Below, piece after piece: positions 28,038-35,373 of a stretch of DNA of 64,000 bases (position 1 is the first letter of the stretch; the number at the start of each line of letters is the position of its first letter). Position numbers and translations under genes: made by a program. Under the pieces are notes generated by a model that worked only from the letters and a program-made list of their open reading frames with translations, did not search any database and was not told where the DNA came from. The DNA is from Pseudochrobactrum sp. sp1633 (GTDB lineage Bacteria; Pseudomonadota; Alphaproteobacteria; Rhizobiales; Rhizobiaceae), in contig NZ_JARRAE010000001.1 in NCBI RefSeq assembly GCF_030376605.1, positions 393,665 to 457,664 of the forward strand. The letters are read 5' to 3'.

Positions 28038-29270
28038 CTATACGTTTCGTACTTTCCGAGGCTTGCTTGGTGACGTTGTTGCTTGCTTCCGGATAGGTGT
28101 TGCACCTTGTTTTTCGACTGCTCCAGCCATTGCTGCGGCCATGCGGTCGCCAACATCCTGCGATGCTTTCGAAGCTGGGGCGTCAGTTAGATGGACATAT
28201 CTCTGAGTTGTGGCGGCCACGGTGTGCCCGAGCAGAGCGCCAATCATCGGCAGGTTATGACCAGCCAAGGCGGCTTCAGACGCGAACGTGTGACGTGCAT
28301 CGTATAGCCTCACGTCATCTAGTCCGGCCAATTTGCGAACATCACCCCAAGAGTTTGTGAGGCGGGCCATTGGCTTGTTTTTGTCACGACCAGCGAAGAC
28401 GAACTTGCCAAACCGCGGCATGGCGGTCATCACCGTCCAAGCGGCGAGATTTGTATAAAGGATCCTCTGTCGATTTGCCTTAGAGTCCGGCAGGACGACA
28501 CGTTGCCGGTCATGGTCTAGGTGCGTCCATTCGATGGCGGTGATCTCGGCAGGGCGGGCACCGGTCAGAATGGCGAAGCGCAATGCCCCAGCTATCCAGA
28601 CGGATATTTTTTGGTCGCCCTCAGCCTTTTGGATGGCGACAAAGACACGCTCCAGCTCTTGGGGCGACATAATCCTCTCGCGTTGGGTCTCTCGGTAACG
28701 CTTAATACCTGCGGTGATACCTGAGTGATCATTGAACGCACAGATTGTGCTCAGCGTGGTCAGGTAATAGTTCGCCCTGCGCTTGGTCGCGGACATGGCT
28801 GCATGAAGCTCCAGGGCGTCGGCTTTGCTGATGCTCTCCAGAGATCGGCCTGTGAAACGTTCTTTCAGAGCATCCGATATTTTTTCGTAATCTCGGATCG
28901 TCAGAGGTTTCAGTTTTGTGCGGACATGCAGATTGAGCCAACGCTCGACAGCGTCGGCAAAACTGAGGGGTGGGGTTGCTTCCGGCTCTTCGGAGCGGAT
29001 CTCCCGCCGTGGGTCACTACCTTGACTCATATCGAGCAGGAGCTTACGGGCCTCGTCTCGAGCTTTCAGAACTGAGATATCAGGGAACCGGCCAATGGTG
29101 ACGCGAAGCCCTTTTCCGGCTACCCGACGTTGGGCAATGAAAATCTTAGAGCCTGATTTCGTCGTCCGGATGCCGAACCCCTTCACGAGGTCGTCAAAAA
29201 TGATTCTGTCTTTGCCGTCTATCGGCAGATCCTTGACAAACTCGGCTGTCAGTCGAACTTGAGTCCCCAC
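28038..29270 (-). CDS. Tyrosine integrase of the satellite-like element
   Basis: This 410-aa tyrosine recombinase has an N-terminal arm-binding domain (DUF4102-like: GFGIRTTKSGSKIFIAQRRV), a SAM-like core-binding region and a catalytic domain with the Arg in LTGARPAEI, RLYDARHTFASEA and LLGHTVAATTQRYVHL (His and nucleophile Tyr). It inserts the element at tRNA-Cys. The start is GTG with GGAGG upstream. Its 5' end lies only 144 bases from attR, with arm-type repeats in between. Confidence 0.92.
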   Translation of the reverse strand: MGTQVRLTAEFVKDLPIDGKDRIIFDDLVKGFGIRTTKSGSKIFIAQRRVAGKGLRVTIGRFPDISVLKARDEARKLLLDMSQGSDPRREIRSEEPEATPPLSFADAVERWLNLHVRTKLKPLTIRDYEKISDALKERFTGRSLESISKADALELHAAMSATKRRANYYLTTLSTICAFNDHSGITAGIKRYRETQRERIMSPQELERVFVAIQKAEGDQKISVWIAGALRFAILTGARPAEITAIEWTHLDHDRQRVVLPDSKANRQRILYTNLAAWTVMTAMPRFGKFVFAGRDKNKPMARLTNSWGDVRKLAGLDDVRLYDARHTFASEAALAGHNLPMIGALLGHTVAATTQRYVHLTDAPASKASQDVGDRMAAAMAGAVEKQGATPIRKQATTSPSKPRKVRNV

Positions 29271-29287
29271 GTCCTTTGCACCTCCAT

Positions 29288-29387
29288 TGAGTCACCAGGA
29301 ATACATTTTGAATGTGTTTTTCATAAAGGTGCAAGGAACTTTGGTCAATCTAAATGCTTGCAAATAAAGGGTTTCAGTGTAGTCCCG
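29288..29387. repeat. Putative integrase arm-type sites, right end
   Basis: TGAGTCACC (29288-29296), AATACATTTTGAATGT (29300-29315) and TGTAGTCCCG (29378-29387) repeat words from the left end at 18839-18885. Confidence 0.5.
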
Positions 29388-29414
29388 AACCCTCCCTAAT
29401 AGCCCCCTTGGAGC

Positions 29415-29458
29415 CTGCAAATCCTTGCACCCCGGTTCGATTCCGGGCGAGGCCTCCA
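29415..29458. repeat. attR: displaced 3' end of tRNA-Cys
   Basis: A 44-base tRNA-Cys 3' fragment with core CTGCAAATCCTTGCAC, T-stem CCCGG/CCGGG and CGAGGCCTCCA. It marks the right end of the 10.7-kb element. Since the next integrase gene points at it, it may also be the left attachment site of the adjacent prophage. Confidence 0.85.
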
Positions 29459-29570
29459 TCTAAATTCTAAGCATTTGTTATATATGATTTATTTTGCTTA
29501 AATCCCTTACTAATGAACGAGGTGAGGGCAAAGTGCGTATATAATCTCTGAATTTCTATCATGAAAAACA

Positions 29571-29604
29571 ATGAAATAAAAAAGCCAGCTAGAGAATTAG
29601 CTGG
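29571..29604 (-). terminator. Terminator of the prophage leftward operon
   Basis: The stem GCCAGCTA/TAGCTGGC (29583-29604) is followed on the minus strand by TTTTTTATT. It ends the integrase transcript. Confidence 0.85.
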
Positions 29605-29629
29605 CATTTATGGTTGTAAAATTCCATTT

Positions 29630-30718
29630 TTAATCGGCTTGTTTTTTATTTTTTCTTCTTGAGCGGGTGAGAGCGATTTCACTCTCAATCTGGTCTGCAA
29701 CGCGTCTGGAGTTTTTAATGCCTAGGCGCACTCTGTCTGCGCCTTTGGTGTAAAGTTCTGCCTGTTTAACATTTGACCAGCCATATTGTGCCATTAGCTC
29801 ATGTGTGGCTGCACCGGCTTCTGCAGATAGAGTTGCAGAAAGTTTGCGCAACCCGTGTGCGCTTTTCTTGATGCCGGCATCATTACATCTGTCTCTGAAC
29901 CAGTTTCCAAAACTGGCAACTTCAAATGCATTACCAGCTTCACTGATGAGGAATGTGTTGATTCCGGTTTCAGTAACGGAAATCACATCCAGCAACGCCT
30001 TAGGAAACTCTACGGTAATCTGGGAACCGGTTTTTTGAGTTTTAATGCTGAAAATATTGCCGCGCATGTGCTGGCGGCCAGCGCGCACAACGTCAGATCG
30101 ACGCAATCCGGTATGCAGTAACAATTCTACCGCAAGACGAGCTTTGGTCCCTACTGGCCATCGATCATAGAACTGTAGCAGATCTTCCATTGTCCAGGGC
30201 GCGAAACCAACGGTTTTGTATTTTAACGGCAATACGCCTGCAGTTGGATCAATGGTCACATAATCATTTTGGAGTGCCCAGCTGAAGAGACCTCGCATTG
30301 CTTTCAGGAAGTGATTAGCTTGGGCAGGCGTGTCAGCTCGTGCTTCAAGAGCCATAACCATCGAGCGGCGGTCAATTGCTGTGTAGCGGGTATTATTGGA
30401 GCGTTTGATTGCCTCAATAAAAATGTTCTCTCGTTGGCGCTGTGTTGCAATCGAAAATGCTCTCCATGTGGAACTTTCACGATACCGGTCAATAAGCCAT
30501 CGCAAGCTATAGGGCTGGGTAGGAATACCACGCGGGGCTTCTTCGATTTTATAGCCCATTACAGCTTGCTTGTAGCCTTCTTTGAATTCCCGTGAGTTCA
30601 CATCATCGGGCAGACGCACGCGTAAACCTTTCCCGATCCGGTAAAAATATTTCACTTTGCCGTGTCTGCTCACTTCACGCACAACATGAGGTGGGAGTTT
30701 ACGTCTCAGTTTGGTCAT
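29630..30718 (-). CDS. Prophage tyrosine integrase
   Basis: This 362-aa tyrosine recombinase is unlike the satellite integrase in its N-terminal domain. Catalytic marks are the Arg in LLLHTGLRRSDVVRAG, the His/Arg in KSAHGLRKLSA and the Tyr in GWSNVKQAELYTKGA. The 3' end points at the tRNA-Cys fragment at 29415, as is usual for tRNA-targeting phages. Its ATG overlaps the stop of the 62-aa gene (TAATG). Confidence 0.92.
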   Translation of the reverse strand: MTKLRRKLPPHVVREVSRHGKVKYFYRIGKGLRVRLPDDVNSREFKEGYKQAVMGYKIEEAPRGIPTQPYSLRWLIDRYRESSTWRAFSIATQRQRENIFIEAIKRSNNTRYTAIDRRSMVMALEARADTPAQANHFLKAMRGLFSWALQNDYVTIDPTAGVLPLKYKTVGFAPWTMEDLLQFYDRWPVGTKARLAVELLLHTGLRRSDVVRAGRQHMRGNIFSIKTQKTGSQITVEFPKALLDVISVTETGINTFLISEAGNAFEVASFGNWFRDRCNDAGIKKSAHGLRKLSATLSAEAGAATHELMAQYGWSNVKQAELYTKGADRVRLGIKNSRRVADQIESEIALTRSRRKNKKQAD

Positions 30719-30906
30719 TACAGCCGCACTATATTTTTATGTTCAATCAAATGAGGATAGGTATCTGTGAGTGGTGCAGGTTGCACTGATAAAGAGCCGT
30801 CAGCTTCTAGGCGCACACTCACGCCCTGCTCTTTGGCAATGATCGCTGCACTGCGGATTTGCGCGCGGGTGTAACGCATTTTCTCTCTTTCGGCTTTGTG
30901 ATCCAT
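30718..30906 (-). CDS. Small prophage protein next to int, possible excisionase position
   Basis: A 62-aa protein with a basic helical N-terminus (AEREKMRYTRAQIRSAAIIA) and a beta-strand pair (VSVRLEADGSLSVQPAP). It overlaps the int start. The place suggests a recombination directionality or int-control role, but no HTH is evident. Confidence 0.5.
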   Translation of the reverse strand: MDHKAEREKMRYTRAQIRSAAIIAKEQGVSVRLEADGSLSVQPAPLTDTYPHLIEHKNIVRL

Positions 30907-30908
30907 GC

Positions 30909-31682
30909 TTACTCACCTCCCTGTGCCAAAGCGGCACGCATTCCCGGCCATTGTCTGATTAATAGATCGGCCGGTATCTCCGCTTTTCGTGACATTTGCT
31001 TCATGAAGAACGACCGGTTAAGGCTGGCGCATTGATGCTTCAGCGATCGAAACCATTCCGGATTCGCGTATCGCGCTTTATGAGCGCCCTGATCTGTTTC
31101 TCCACCGGTGATAATCCAGTCCGGCGCGTGCGCATCCAGTCGTATAGGACTGAGCAGGGGTTCGAAGCTGCCAAAGGTGAATACAGGCTCCCGCCGCTCC
31201 TTTACCTCCTTAAGCTTCCAGTTATCCCGATCGTATTCCTCTTGGTTCGCAATGGTCGCGCCGATCGCCACATTATTCGGCAGAAGAGGGTTGCCGCGCA
31301 TTGGATCTGTCATTTTGATAACATTGCCAATGCGCTTAGTCAGCAGCAGCCACGTAAGGTTCGGTGTTGCCTCGATCAGCTTAAACAGATCTCGCCGCCA
31401 AAGGTCATCAACTTCATTGTCGAACACATCGGCAAGTGATGCGCAAAACACGAATGACGCGCCGGTTAGGCCAGATGCTGCTTTGTCCCATGCCAAAGGC
31501 TTGCGCCAATTGCTTTCGCTGGTGCGTCGCCTGTCTTCGCCGGCACCCCATTCAACACGACCGAGACGATTTGCCATGAGGTTTTCAGCATAGCAGCCGT
31601 CACATGCAGGGGAAACTTTGGTACAACCAATCCACGGATTGAACGTGTGATCAGTCCATTCGATTCTACTGTTTTCAGCCAT
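30909..31682 (-). CDS. DUF5131 (phage Gp37/Gp68) family protein
   Basis: This 257-aa protein starts SRIEWTDHTFNPWIGCTKVS and has a Cys-x6-Cys-x2-Cys cluster (CTKVSPACDGC) like radical-SAM or metal-binding proteins. WLLLTKRIGNV and PDWIITGGETDQGAHKA are family marks. The biochemical role is unknown. Two ATGs compete; the one at 31682 has the better spacing from AAGGAG. It sits in the leftward lysogeny operon. Confidence 0.85.
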   Translation of the reverse strand: MAENSRIEWTDHTFNPWIGCTKVSPACDGCYAENLMANRLGRVEWGAGEDRRRTSESNWRKPLAWDKAASGLTGASFVFCASLADVFDNEVDDLWRRDLFKLIEATPNLTWLLLTKRIGNVIKMTDPMRGNPLLPNNVAIGATIANQEEYDRDNWKLKEVKERREPVFTFGSFEPLLSPIRLDAHAPDWIITGGETDQGAHKARYANPEWFRSLKHQCASLNRSFFMKQMSRKAEIPADLLIRQWPGMRAALAQGGE

Positions 31683-31917
31683 TACCATAATCTCCTTGCG
31701 CCAAGGCTGTGCGGCCTGAGAGGCTTAATACACATGGATACTGGTTAAGCGTGTCGTTACGCTGCCCCCATGTAGCCAAACCCATTGCAATTAAACGTCC
31801 AACAACCTGAGGGCTTGCGACATTTATACGCCATGCTGCATACCCATGATTTGCGCGGTAGACCTCACCGTTATCGATCAGTAAAAGCGTTTCCTTCTGT
31901 GCGATTGTCAGTTTCAC
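31675..31917 (-). CDS. Unknown prophage protein, 80 aa
   Basis: It reads as a winged-helix-like small protein (MKLTIAQKETLLLIDNGEVY, RLIAMGLATWG, YPCVLSLSGRTALA), perhaps DNA-binding. It overlaps the genes on both sides, which supports a real operon member. Confidence 0.6.
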   Translation of the reverse strand: MKLTIAQKETLLLIDNGEVYRANHGYAAWRINVASPQVVGRLIAMGLATWGQRNDTLNQYPCVLSLSGRTALAQGDYGNG

Positions 31918-32114
31918 TTGCCTGCCTCCAATAGTGCTGCATGGCCTGTGAATAGCTGGGAGAGAGCTGTTTTTGCGGCCTTATAAACGGACAAAATCAA
32001 ATATTTGTAGCAAGATTGGCGGTGATGAATCGCGCTGGAACGCGATCCATCACCTCTCATTCCTTCATGGAAACAGCACAAAGGAACGGTCTGAATGAAT
32101 AGAAATCTTGTCAT
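31914..32114 (-). CDS. Unknown prophage protein, 66 aa
   Basis: It starts FLFIQTVPLCCFHEGMRGDG and ends in a helix (YKAAKTALSQLFTGHAALLE). ATGA overlaps on both sides support it. No family is recognised. Confidence 0.5.
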   Translation of the reverse strand: MTRFLFIQTVPLCCFHEGMRGDGSRSSAIHHRQSCYKYLILSVYKAAKTALSQLFTGHAALLEAGK

Positions 32115-32317
32115 GGCCGCACTAACTCAAACAGGTCGTTTGGCTGGCAGTTTAATATCTGGCATAATGTAGCCATCTGCTTGTAGGAAATGGATTTGGA
32201 CTTGCCATTTATGAGCAAGGAGACATTTGGCTCCGTGATATTGAGCAGTGGTGCCAATTGGCGGCCGCGGATGCCTGCTTGAGCCATACGAGCTTTGATA
32301 TTGACCTTAATTTGCAT
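32111..32317 (-). CDS. XRE-type small regulator
   Basis: This 68-aa one-domain Cro/C1-type HTH protein has helices 2-3 in RGRQLAPLLNITEPNVSLLI and LCQILNCQPNDLFELVRP at the end. AGAAGGAG precedes the ATG. It would bind DNA as a dimer and control the leftward operon or its own promoter. Confidence 0.8.
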   Translation of the reverse strand: MQIKVNIKARMAQAGIRGRQLAPLLNITEPNVSLLINGKSKSISYKQMATLCQILNCQPNDLFELVRP

Positions 32318-32437
32318 GCAAGTTCTCCTTCTGCCGGAGGGTGCGGCAGTTGTGGCAGTGTCAGATTGTTGGGGTGGCTTAGTCAGGTTCGGTTCTGCAA
32401 TTCAGAATAATCTGAATGATTGCCGTTTCTAAGTCGC

Positions 32438-32656
32438 TCACATCACCGTTTTAACTGAGCGCTTGCGGGCAAGGTTGGCGGCTTTGAGGCCGTAACGGGA
32501 AATGTCGCCCATATTGTAGCCACGTCCGCGCAAGTTCTCCGGTGTTACGGCTTCACCTGCAGCGTCCATATCCTGCATAGTCGCGGCCATACCAGAGACG
32601 ATGCACAATTCTTGAATTGATGGTGCCGGAGCAGGGCGGGTTTCATAAATGATCAT
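32438..32656 (-). CDS. Unknown prophage protein, 72 aa
   Basis: A small protein with PSIQELCIVSGMAATMQDMD and a C-terminal RYGLKAANLARKRSV. It lies between the repressor and the XRE gene, on the same strand. No family is recognised. Confidence 0.5.
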   Translation of the reverse strand: MIIYETRPAPAPSIQELCIVSGMAATMQDMDAAGEAVTPENLRGRGYNMGDISRYGLKAANLARKRSVKTVM

Positions 32657-32734
32657 GATTATAACCTCTGGTGATCATAGCTTTGATTTTGTAGCCGTTT
32701 TGAAATGGCAAACAGAATGCTAGATACAGAGATA

Positions 32735-32779
32735 GAGGTAAAATTACCGCTAGTCAATCGTATACGGTAAAAAAACCTC
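32735..32779. promoter_or_regulatory. Inverted repeat between repressor and downstream genes
   Basis: GAGGT..TACCG is mirrored by CGGTA..ACCTC across 45 bases. It may end the repressor transcript or be a wide-spaced operator; it contains ACCGC, the half-site of the repressor operators. Confidence 0.35.
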
Positions 32780-32880
32780 TTTTAGTGTGTGATGATGAGA
32801 TGAAAAATATCACTCTGAACTTGCTGCTTTATGCAGCATAGTTCAGTTGCTTATAAATTATTACAATTGATGTTGAATGA

Positions 32881-33522
32881 TTACATGTCGATAATTGATC
32901 GACGAACGCGACCTATAACGGTGATGGTGCCGTCTAGCTTTGGTGCAGGAATATCTTTGTAAGATGCCGGTTGGAATGGTGGATCATCATTGGGGCGATA
33001 ACGCTTATATGTAGCTTGCCCTGTTTCGTCAGTGATAACGTAGCATCCGTTTGTAACCAGTCTTTTGTCGGCGCGATTTACAAGAATGATTGAGTCAGGT
33101 GGGGATATCTTGTTCATAGATGGCCCATCAACACGCAGAGCAATCCAATCCCCCTCCGGAAGGTCGGCGGTTGCGACTGTTGGATAGCCGTTGAAGTCCT
33201 CAACCCCGTCTTGGTGGCCTAATTCACCAGCGCTTACCCATGATATGAGCGGCACATAGTTTAATATCGATTGTTTAACTTCATGGATTGCTTCTTCTGG
33301 TTCAGTTCCATCAAGAAGCCATGCCGGTGTTGTTTGAAGGATGGGTGCTAAGGCAGCAATGGTGCCTGTGGATACGCCCTTGCGTCCGTTGTTGGCTTTT
33401 ACTGCGCGCTGAATATTGCGAATTGCATCCCGGCTCAGCCCTGCCTTTAAAGAGGCGGCTGTGGCTGATAAATTTACTTTATCAAGGCGGATTTGAATTC
33501 GATCAATGACATCATTTAGCAT
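32881..33522 (-). CDS. CI-type phage repressor (HTH + S24 peptidase)
   Basis: This 213-aa repressor has an N-terminal HTH (ATAASLKAGLSRDAIRNIQR, about residues 17-36) and a C-terminal LexA/S24 domain with the catalytic Ser in ALRVDGPSMNKI and Lys in NRADKRLVT. It maintains lysogeny and is expected to self-cleave after DNA damage. I place the start at the ATG at 33522, just before three operators; the frame continues upstream through them to 33627. Confidence 0.88.
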   Translation of the reverse strand: MLNDVIDRIQIRLDKVNLSATAASLKAGLSRDAIRNIQRAVKANNGRKGVSTGTIAALAPILQTTPAWLLDGTEPEEAIHEVKQSILNYVPLISWVSAGELGHQDGVEDFNGYPTVATADLPEGDWIALRVDGPSMNKISPPDSIILVNRADKRLVTNGCYVITDETGQATYKRYRPNDDPPFQPASYKDIPAPKLDGTITVIGRVRRSIIDM

Positions 33523-33525
33523 AAT

Positions 33526-33599
33526 GCGGTAATATGACCGCTTTTGATGGGTTTTGTTAGCGGTATTAATACCATTGACATAAGCGGTAAAATAACCGC
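33526..33599. promoter_or_regulatory. Three repressor operators GCGGT-N6-ACCGC
   Basis: Sites at 33526-33541, 33560-33575 (right half degenerate) and 33584-33599 (8-bp perfect arms with flanks TAA/TTA) lie between the divergent repressor and Cro-position genes. The arrangement copies lambda OR. Confidence 0.8.
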
Positions 33600-33609
33600 T
33601 TATGTCCGT

Positions 33610-33855
33610 ATGTTGAAAATCACTCATCTATTAGACCTTGCTGACAGATATCAGGCTGTTGAGTTTTGTGCTGACAAAACTCTCAGTAATCGACTGTTTA
33701 GTGATACCAAAAAACTCTCAGCCCTTAGAAATGGGGCTGATATTACTGTTTCTCGTTTCAATGACGCAGTTCTGTGGTTTTCCCATAACTGGCCGGATAA
33801 GGCGGCATGGCCTGATAATATCATGCGTCCTTGTACTGATGAGGTGGTGCAATGA
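33610..33855 (+). CDS. Cro-position early protein, 81 aa
   Basis: This protein reads ITHLLDLADRYQAVEFCADK, then RLFSDTKKLSALRNGADITV and LWFSHNWPDKAAWP. This pattern occurs in small early regulators of rhizobial phages by my recollection. It is divergent from the repressor and first in the rightward early operon, so a Cro-like role is likely. The ATG at 33610 is chosen because the upstream frame crosses the operators. Confidence 0.7.
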   Translation: MLKITHLLDLADRYQAVEFCADKTLSNRLFSDTKKLSALRNGADITVSRFNDAVLWFSHNWPDKAAWPDNIMRPCTDEVVQ

Positions 33856-34025
33856 TCGCTTTGCCTCACAGAGCACGACTGCATTGCAGTTGTCACCGAA
33901 AATCACACAATAGTTTTTTCCCTTATCTCTGCCGGTACCTCCCACGGCAGATGCTGGCCTGTCTTCGTGCTTTGGCTCCCGTGAGCGCGAAGACTGGTCT
34001 TTTTTATGAGGTTCTGTCATGGTGA
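33852..34025 (+). CDS. Possible small Cys-rich early protein, 57 aa
   Basis: The start overlaps the previous stop (ATGA) and the stop overlaps the next ATG. It reads RARLHCSCHRKSHNSFFPYL and ends AKTGLFYEVLSW. The double overlap is suggestive, but no family is known, and the region could be an untranslated spacer. Confidence 0.35.
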   Translation: MIALPHRARLHCSCHRKSHNSFFPYLCRYLPRQMLACLRALAPVSAKTGLFYEVLSW

Positions 34026-34507
34026 AAATTCGCCCCACAACTGAGCAAGATCGGCAGGCTCTCAAGGCTGCTGTACGTCGATTGCTGCCGATGGCTGGCG
34101 GTGTTTCTGCTTTTGAAAAGGTGACGCGGGTCAATGCTTCGGCGCTTTCGCGTTATGGTGCGCCGGATGAGGCGATCAACCATATGCCGATTGATGTGGC
34201 TATGGATTTAATGCTCGACACGCGCTCGAACGGTATTGTTTCCATTATGGCCGCACAGCTTGGCTATAAACTGGTGTCGCTTGGCAATCAGAATTTCGGC
34301 AACACCTTGCCGGATATCGGGGATATGTCCCGCCTGAGTAAGTCTGTATCTGATGTGATGCAGGAATACGCGCAGGCGATTGCAGACGGTTCAATCACGC
34401 CCCGTGAAAAGCAGCAAATTGACATTGAAATTGAGGAAGCCGTGCAAATGCTTCGAGCATTTCAACGGAAGGTTGATGGCGCGCTTTCAAAAGGCGGTGA
34501 CGCATGA
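34019..34507 (+). CDS. Phage regulatory protein CII-like
   Basis: A 162-aa protein of the phage CII-like (CP76) group: KAAVRRLLPMAGGVSAFEKV, then NASALSRYGAPDEAINHMPI and DLMLDTRSNGIVSIMAAQLG. Such proteins activate early or lysogeny promoters. It has a helical C-terminal tail. It lies third in the rightward early operon. Confidence 0.7.
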   Translation: MVKIRPTTEQDRQALKAAVRRLLPMAGGVSAFEKVTRVNASALSRYGAPDEAINHMPIDVAMDLMLDTRSNGIVSIMAAQLGYKLVSLGNQNFGNTLPDIGDMSRLSKSVSDVMQEYAQAIADGSITPREKQQIDIEIEEAVQMLRAFQRKVDGALSKGGDA

Positions 34508-34704
34508 TGTGCCACTTTCGCTTCCACGGCTCCGAACCGTTTGTTTCCCACTCTCGATATGGTGCGGCCAAATCTAAAGCTGTGCTGGAAAAATTTCCTA
34601 ATAATGCTGACCGGCTGGCGCGGCTGACCATAGAAGGACGTTTGCCGCGGCTTTGTCTCGTGCCGGTTCGTTCCGATAAAAAGCGGAGGCAAGATCATGA
34701 CTGA
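34504..34704 (+). CDS. Unknown early protein, 66 aa
   Basis: A basic protein, [20 protein letters not shown] to [17 protein letters not shown]. It overlaps genes on both sides. The start could also be the ATG at 34507. No family is recognised. Confidence 0.5.
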   Translation: MMCHFRFHGSEPFVSHSRYGAAKSKAVLEKFPNNADRLARLTIEGRLPRLCLVPVRSDKKRRQDHD

Positions 34705-34978
34705 CGATGTTGGAGAAGACAGCTCGCAGACCATCGCAGTGGGGCAACTTCGTGCTTTTATTGAACGAATTGAGCGTCTTGAGGAAGAAAAGAAAACTGT
34801 CGGTGATGATATCAAAGAGGTTTTTGCCGAACTGAAAGGCTCCGGCTTCGACACGAAGGCTGTACGCACGATCATCCGGTTACGCAAAAAAGAGGATCAT
34901 GAGCGGCAGGAAGAGGAGGCCATGGTGCAGCTCTATGCTGATGCGCTTGGCATGCCTTTGTTTCGGGGGCTGCTATGA
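34697..34978 (+). CDS. GapR family DNA-binding protein (DUF2312)
   Basis: This 93-aa protein matches the DUF2312/GapR family: [20 protein letters not shown], then [20 protein letters not shown] and [20 protein letters not shown]. Caulobacter GapR clamps overtwisted DNA and aids replication. Here a phage copy precedes two replication genes and may help fork or origin function. Its start overlaps the previous gene and its stop the next (ATGA). Confidence 0.9.
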   Translation: MTDDVGEDSSQTIAVGQLRAFIERIERLEEEKKTVGDDIKEVFAELKGSGFDTKAVRTIIRLRKKEDHERQEEEAMVQLYADALGMPLFRGLL

Positions 34979-35373
34979 ATTTCAATCCTGCAGTTATTGC
35001 GATGCGCAATGCGACAGCCGTCAAATTCGAGCGGTTTATTGCTTCAATTGTAAATGACGCGGCCCTCATTGCACAAATGCCAGGCGATAAGGGTTATAGG
35101 CCGCGTCTTGATAAGATTGCGCACCGGTTCTGCCGTGTGTTCAACGTAAGCTTAACGGAAGTCCGTTCTCAACGCCGTGATAGTGAAGTCTCTATGGCAC
35201 GGCAGGCCATCTATTATTGGGCTTGGCGCCTGACCGAGCTTTCATCCTCCCAGATCGGCCGTCGCATGGGCAATCGTGATCACACCACGGTTTTGTATGG
35301 GATTAGAACCTACCGGCGCAAACGGGCTGCTATGGGGCGGAATTTGCGCGAGCTGCGGAGGGCTGCACAATGA
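34975..35373 (+). CDS. DnaA domain-IV-like replication protein
   Basis: This 132-aa protein carries the C-terminal DnaA DNA-binding domain: [40 protein letters not shown] (about residues 97-116), including the DHTTVL signature. It lacks the AAA+ ATPase. It may recruit host replication to DnaA-box-like sites or compete with host DnaA. It is coupled to the O-like gene by ATGA. Confidence 0.85.
   Translation: MNFNPAVIAMRNATAVKFERFIASIVNDAALIAQMPGDKGYRPRLDKIAHRFCRVFNVSLTEVRSQRRDSEVSMARQAIYYWAWRLTELSSSQIGRRMGNRDHTTVLYGIRTYRRKRAAMGRNLRELRRAAQ

Noticed and set aside
28041..28051. TACG-TTT-CGTA as a third operator copy
   Set aside because: It lies in the last integrase codons and lacks the outer arm bases of the other two copies; likely chance.
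19008..29270. Reading the 10.7-kb element as a plain prophage remnant
   Set aside because: All frames are intact and overlapping, ends are defined by att repeats, and the gene order is satellite-like. Kept as the main alternative, not excluded.
32881..33627. Longer repressor starting at 33627
   Set aside because: The extension crosses the three operators, and its residues are not repressor-like.
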